This document shows, piece by piece, positions 59,307-64,000 of a DNA stretch of 64,000 bases (position 1 is its first letter; each line of letters begins with the position of its first letter). Made by a program: the position numbers and the translations under genes. A model generated the notes under the pieces. The model worked only from the letters and a program-made list of their open reading frames with translations, did no database searches and had not been told where the DNA came from. This DNA comes from Serripes groenlandicus (Eukaryota; Mollusca; Bivalvia; Cardiida; Cardiidae): NCBI GenBank assembly GCA_031761405.1, contig JASEVX010000005.1, positions 5,601,724-5,665,723 on the forward strand. Reading direction: 5' to 3'.

Positions 59307-59930
59307 CTGTCGTCGTGTTATAAACAAGATTACACACAGATCAATAAACTACAAATAAATCAATCAACTTCTAGAGGATTTCGCCCTCTAAGTACCTGCG
59401 CAAAACCCGAACCGCGTGTGTTTGTGTACGGTGAGATAAGACGTTACCTACTATCTATATCAGTAAAGAAATGCTTAGGATCATAAAAAAATTGCCCTTT
59501 TTTTACCAAAATAGTCCAAAACTATCTTAAATTGAGAAATGGACACACCCGATTGTGAACATGTAAGAGTCTACTTTAAACAATTCGGCGCTGAAAGAAT
59601 TAACTTATCACAGCACTTAACTTAAATATTCAACAAAAATGAAACACAATTGTGTGATGCATACAGTTTCACATGTATAGGCCTACTAGTTTTGTCATGA
59701 ATGTCTTCTAAATAATACTTTACTTAAACTTGACGCGAGTACTGGTTAAGTAACCAGGAAGGTGACACCGAGAGTGATAACAACAAGTTGCATGAATCGC
59801 AAAAGGGTTAAATTGTTTGGAAATGACTGTGTAAAGGGTAAAATATTAAGCAGTGTCTGAATGGTTTCTGTATATATGGAACATCATATCGAGGTTACAT
59901 TGGTGAAAGAAATATATATGTGACACAACA

Positions 59931-60177
59931 ATGGTGACAACTAGCGTTAGAATGAAAACGCGTGGACACAATCAGGCTTGGCGACAGGAATTGTTGGCAC
60001 TTATACTTGTAGGATGTGTTGTAAATGTTGACTGCTTTGATCTCACAATTGTTCATAATAACGATGTTCACGCGCATTTCGAACAAATAAATAAATATTC
60101 CGGCGAGTGCAGCGATGCGGACGCTAGTTCGGATAAATGTTACGGAGGTGAAGCAAGGCGCGTTTCTATCATTAAAG
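59931..60177 (+). CDS. NT5E-like: ecto-5'-nucleotidase (CD73-like), copy C, exon 1 (partial gene)
   Basis: The ATG at 59931 (a second in-frame Met at 59952) opens an N-terminal segment with a basic start and a hydrophobic core LLALILVGCVVNV, then C, a good signal peptide ending near VDC-F. The mature start is FDLTIVHNNDVHAHFEQINK, the family's first signature with Asp and His metal ligands. Then a Cys-containing insert and GGEARRVSIIK. The donor is AAAG|gtaagt; the leftover G joins exon 2 type (attac…) to give KDYRSRF. The rest of the gene is beyond the window. The frame is clean. Confidence 0.93.
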
Positions 60178-60302
60178 GTAAGTTCGAGAGCATGAGGTAA
60201 GAACGGATTTCACCATCATCCCACTGAATTCCTACGATAAGTTCAACAATTCTTGATTTAGTCAATTCTTGATTTTGTACATTTATTGAGTATTATTGCA
60301 TA

Positions 60303-62286
60303 AAATCTATGTTTTACGCCCGCTTAAGGGATACGGAAACATTGCAAAAACCGGGCGTAAACGGCGAGAAAACGTGTATAAACAAAGCGATTCTCGCGCG
60401 TACGTGCCGTTTCAGACCGGTTAGATGTTTTACATATGCATTACCCGGGCACCGTTAGTAAACAAAACATGGACGCTGCATTTCCCCTAGAATAGGAGCA
60501 ATTGTTGGGTTAACAATAACATCAGCTTCTTTAACTCAATAATCGGTAACATGCACTAGATTCACAGTTAAAGAGCATAAATAATCCAAAACCATTTATT
60601 TAATTCGACCCGTGTCGAGTCAGCGATGGCAACCTTGATGTAGGCCCGGTTCGTGGATATGTAAAACATTACTTGTTTACTTTATGACGTCATATGTGTT
60701 TATGACGTCACACGCGTTATCGGGTCATGTTCATCGGCGGTTATCGTACATAACTGAACGTTACAGCGGACTGTATGTTGGATGTTTGCTCTTATTTTAT
60801 GCAATAATAGCGAAAATACACATTTTCTCGGGCGTGAACATCTGCGGACGCCCTTAAAATGTGTTTATGCCCTCGTGCTTCGCACTTGGGCATAAACAGA
60901 TTTTGCGGGCGTCCGCAGATGTTCACGCCCTCGAAAATGTGTATTATCCCTATATTATTGCATAAAATCTATGTTTTACGCCCGCTTAAGGGATACAGAA
61001 ACATTGCAAAAGCCGGGCGTAAACGGCGAGAAAACGTGTATAAACAAAGCGATTCTCGCGCGTACGTGCCGTTTCAGACCGGTTAGATGTTTTACATATG
61101 CATTACCCGGGCACCATTAGTAAACAAAACATGGACGCTGCATCTCCCCTAGAATAGGAGCAATTTGTTGGGTTAACAATAACATCAGCTTCTTTAACTC
61201 GATAATCGGTAACATGCACTAGATTCACAGTTAAAGAGCATAAAATAATCCAAAACCATTTATTTAATTCGACCCGTGTCGAGTCAGCGATGGCAACCTT
61301 GATGTAGGCCCGGTTCGTGGATATGTAAAACATTACTTGTTTACTTTATGACGTCACATGTGTTTATGACGTCACATGCGTTATCGGGTCATGTTCATCG
61401 GCGGTTATCGTACAACTGAACGTTACAGCGGACTGTATATTGGATGTTTGCTCTTATTTTATGCAATAATAGCGAAAATACACATTTTCTCGGGCGTGAA
61501 CATCTGCGGACGCCCTTAAATGTGTTTATGCCCTCGTGCTTCGCACTCGGGCATAAACACATTTTGCGGGCGTCCGCAGATGTTCACGCCCTCGAAAATG
61601 TGTATTATCCCTATATTATTGCATAAAATCTATGTTTTACGCCCGCTTAAGGTATACAGAAACATTGCAAAAGCCGAGCGTAAACGGCGAGAAAACGTGT
61701 ATAAACAAAGCGATTCTCGCGCGTACGTGCCGTTTCAGACCGGTTAGATGTTTTACATATGCATTACCCGGGCACCATTAGTAAACAAAACATGGACGCT
61801 GCATCTCCCCTAGAATAGGAGCAATTTGTTGGGTTAACAATAACATCAGCTTCTTTAACTCGATAATCGGTAACATGCACTAGATTCACAGTTAAAGAGC
61901 ATAAAATAATCCAAAACCATTTATTTAATTCGACCCGTGTCGAGTCAGCGATGGCAACCTTGATGTAGGCCCGGTTCGTGGATATGTAAAACATTACTTG
62001 TTTACTTTATGACGTCACATGTGTTTATGACGTCACATGCGTTATCGGGTCATGTTCATCGGCGGTTATCGTACAACTGAACGTTACAGCGGACTGTATA
62101 TTGGATGTTTGCTCTTATTTTATGTAATAATAGCGAAAATACACATTTTCTCGGGCGTGAACATCTGCGGACGCCCTTAAATGTGTTTATGCCCTCGTGC
62201 TTCGCACTCGGGCATAAACACATTTTGCGGGCGTCCGCAGATGTTCACGCCCTCGAAAATGTGTATTATCCCTATATTCTATGCTA
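60303..62286. repeat. 661-bp satellite, 3 tandem units, in intron 1 of copy C
   Basis: Units start near 60303, 60964 and 61625 at 'aaaatctatgttttacgccc'. The second and third are nearly identical; the first differs at a few sites. Each unit ends in a long hairpin: 'cgggcgtgaacatctgcggacgcccttaaa' against 'gggcgtccgcagatgttcacgccc', with an inner stem tgccctcg-tgcttcgca-cgggca. Each also carries two tgacgtca-like sites. Confidence 0.97.
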
Positions 62287-62522
62287 AAGACTAACGGATA
62301 AGTTTCGAGCAATACAACCAGATTAATTGCTTTGGAAAATGTTATCAAATGTTCAACCCCCGCCCCGAGGTTCGGTTTCGGTGTGACAAGGCTCAGTGAC
62401 GTACATGGCAATATGACTATTTATGCGAGGCAGGGATATGTTTGTGTATTAATTAGTTTTGCAATATACTGGTTCAATACTAAAGGACTTCGTTTTCTAT
62501 TACTCTCTTTACCTCGTTATAT
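62287..62522. other. intron 1 of copy C, no gene
   Basis: Non-coding, nothing specific seen. Confidence 0.5.
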
Positions 62523-62783
62523 GAGCCGTCCCGAGAGAAAACCAACAGTATGGCCTCTGCGTAATGTATCGACCAAGATCAGCCTGCGCAGACTGATCCG
62601 GACCGATACACTCCGTCTCAAGAGTATAGAGGAATAGAGGAATAGAGTAATGATTCCTGAAACAGAAAATCCACAGGAGGCGAAAAGTGTCTGCCCGGGT
62701 TAGCCTTCGCAGCATGCTTTATCTGATCCATTTCGATACGTTGCGCAGAGTCCACAATGTTGGTTTTCTCGCGGGACGGCTCA
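62523..62783. mobile_element. MITE, 'gagccgttccacgag' family, full length
   Basis: Terminal inverted repeats are gagccgtcccgagagaaaac and gttttctcgcgggacggctc. Inner blocks are 'agatcagcctgcgcagactg', 'aaaatccacaggaggcgaaaa', 'gcagcatgctt'. Confidence 0.92.
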
Positions 62784-62887
62784 ATACTATATGATCCGTG
62801 TCTAGCGATTTAGGGCCTTAATGCATCCTTATACAGAGGGGCCGGTGCATCTGGGCAGCATCACCGGAATCTATATATGCATTATTA

Positions 62888-63300
62888 ACCATGTCCCACA
62901 TATAGACGCTTTCTGACGCCTCTGCAGCAGACGACTATTGAAATCATTGTGGCAAAATTTACCACAATGATTGATTTCATATCTATTTAATAATCACAGA
63001 GTCCTTTATAGAGATTTGTTATAATTCTGATTTGATAATTTCAAAGTCTTCTGCTGCAGATTTGTTGTTTATGGGAAAGGGTTAACCCTTTCCCTCATAT
63101 ATACGCTTTTTGACGCCTCTGCAGCAGACGGCTTTTTGAAAACATAGTGACAAAAGAAGAAATTGCACAAAACGTGCAATTTCTCTTTTTGCCACAATGT
63201 TTTCCACTTTTTGTCATAGGTTATCCATTCAATTATGGAGATTTTCTATGTTTTGACAAAATACGTTCTAAGAATTGTCGTATGAGGGAAAGGGTTAATA
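62888..63300. mobile_element. two MITEs back to back sharing one terminal repeat
   Basis: Copy 1 (about 62888-63083) runs from 'ccatgtcccacatatagacgctttctgacgcctctgcagcagacgac' to 'gggaaagggtt'. Copy 2 (about 63080-63297) runs from 'aaccctttccctcatatatacgc' to 'gagggaaagggttaa', with the core gcacaaaacgtgc. 'gggaaagggttaaccctttccc' is a perfect palindrome at the joint. Confidence 0.85.
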
Positions 63301-63589
63301 ACTTAATACATAAATGAACCTTATGACGGAAACACTGGGTCCCACTACCGTTATGCAATGTCTTTAAAACGTGGTGCCGTTAACATACCTCGTCGATACA
63401 ATATCAACCCTACATGTAGCTCAGGGGTTATGAGTTCGGACCACAGCTCGGTCAACATGCTTTCCGACGTTTGACAAAAATCACTGCGACAAGCGTCATT
63501 TGGGTGGGCTAAAACTCGGTGGAAAAGCCGCCAGTTGCTTGGAAAGAATTGTGAGTGAAGTACTGTTGTTAGAAAGGAAGGAAACAAAT

Positions 63590-64000
63590 GAGCAGGTGAA
63601 CTGGCCGCCGTGATATGACGTTGAAATTGGCGTTAAACAAAATCAATCAAAAACTTGTACTTTCATTGCGGAGGGCAGTGGCTAAGAGGTCAGGACCGAC
63701 CTCATGCAACAAAGTTCCTTGGTTCGGGTAGCATGAAAGAGAAGTCAACGTTTAGGGTGATCTCACACATGGCACGATTACTAGTTGAATATGTTGGGGA
63801 GCATATATAGAGAGTGATTGATATGAACTGAATTTTCTTCACAATCATAATTATATATGTTCAACCGTTTTTCACTTAGAAATAATCCGCAGCAAACGAC
63901 AAATTTCTCTAAACTAAAGTACAATTTTAGAATAAAGTAGAAAACATTGTAGGGAATGGAGAAATGTCACAGTATGAGTAATTGCTCCCTTTACCTTAAT
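63590..64000. repeat. SINE tail plus intron-1 segment shared with 2478-2890
   Basis: The SINE 3' end (ggtgaactggccgccgtgatatgacg…aatcaatcaaaaac) is followed by the block also found right of the gap in copy A, up to the MITE core at the window edge. Confidence 0.85.

Larger units (their letters stand above)
57616..59930. other. intergenic region upstream of copy C
   Basis: Non-coding, AT-rich. Contains (aatac)n at 58163-58190, a SINE at 58500-58680 and a truncated MITE at 59074-59306. No gene seen. The promoter of copy C is expected near 59700-59930 but no clear TATA box is visible. Confidence 0.6.

Noticed and set aside
60859..62287. 60-76-codon ORFs repeated in the 661-bp units on both strands
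   Set aside because: They repeat because the DNA does. They run across the hairpin, and no domain is present.

Overview
This is eukaryotic DNA, most likely from a bivalve mollusc. The signs are AT-rich sequence, long introns with GT-AG boundaries, very dense MITEs and SINEs, intronic minisatellites, and the 'gagccgtyccacgagaaaaccaac' class of MITE that I associate with venerid-type clams. The species is inferred, not proven. A run of exactly 200 N (2278-2477) is an assembly gap.

The real gene content is a family of ecto-5'-nucleotidases (CD73/NT5E-like). Copy A (+ strand, exons 2-10, 4798-19451) lacks only exon 1, which must lie left of the window. It carries every family block and a hydrophobic GPI-type tail, but its exons 2-5 are peppered with single-base indels that mostly cancel each other. 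Copy B (- strand, 51642-37923) is an inverted duplicate holding only exons 4-10. It lacks the N-terminal metal-binding half, has an 11-nt deletion in exon 8 and a 4-nt gain in exon 10, and is a pseudogene. Copy C (+ strand) begins at 59931 with an intact signal-peptide exon and runs off the right edge. The shared intron-1 repeat at 2478-2890 and 63642-64000 shows that A and C are in tandem.

Copies A and B lie in a large inverted duplication (arms about 5.6-22.2 kb and 35.6-52.2 kb). Corresponding intronic minisatellites differ strongly in copy number between arms. Two of them are built from the 3' end of an exon plus its own splice donor.

The spacer between the arms (22.7-35.1 kb) is a nest of mobile DNA. 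A palindromic element (22.9-25.4 kb) abuts a fold-back element with long inverted ends (25.4-34.7 kb). A non-LTR retrotransposon (25476-33251, - strand) has inserted in one end of that element. A Mutator-like (MULE) element (28150-31924) with a perfect 9-bp target duplication has inserted in the retrotransposon. The MULE carries two spliced exons of a truncated SGNH hydrolase and an intact 685-codon ORF with SWIM, Ulp1/C48 protease and PHD domains.

Right of the inverted duplication (52.2-57.6 kb) lies an intronless, virus-like block: a 458-aa A32/FtsK-HerA-type packaging ATPase with a C-terminal zinc finger, a small downstream ORF, and a - strand ORF with a TATA box inside unusual ACCGG-rich DNA. 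The last part (57.6-64 kb) holds copy C exon 1, three tandem 661-bp satellite units with a strong hairpin, and more MITEs and SINEs.
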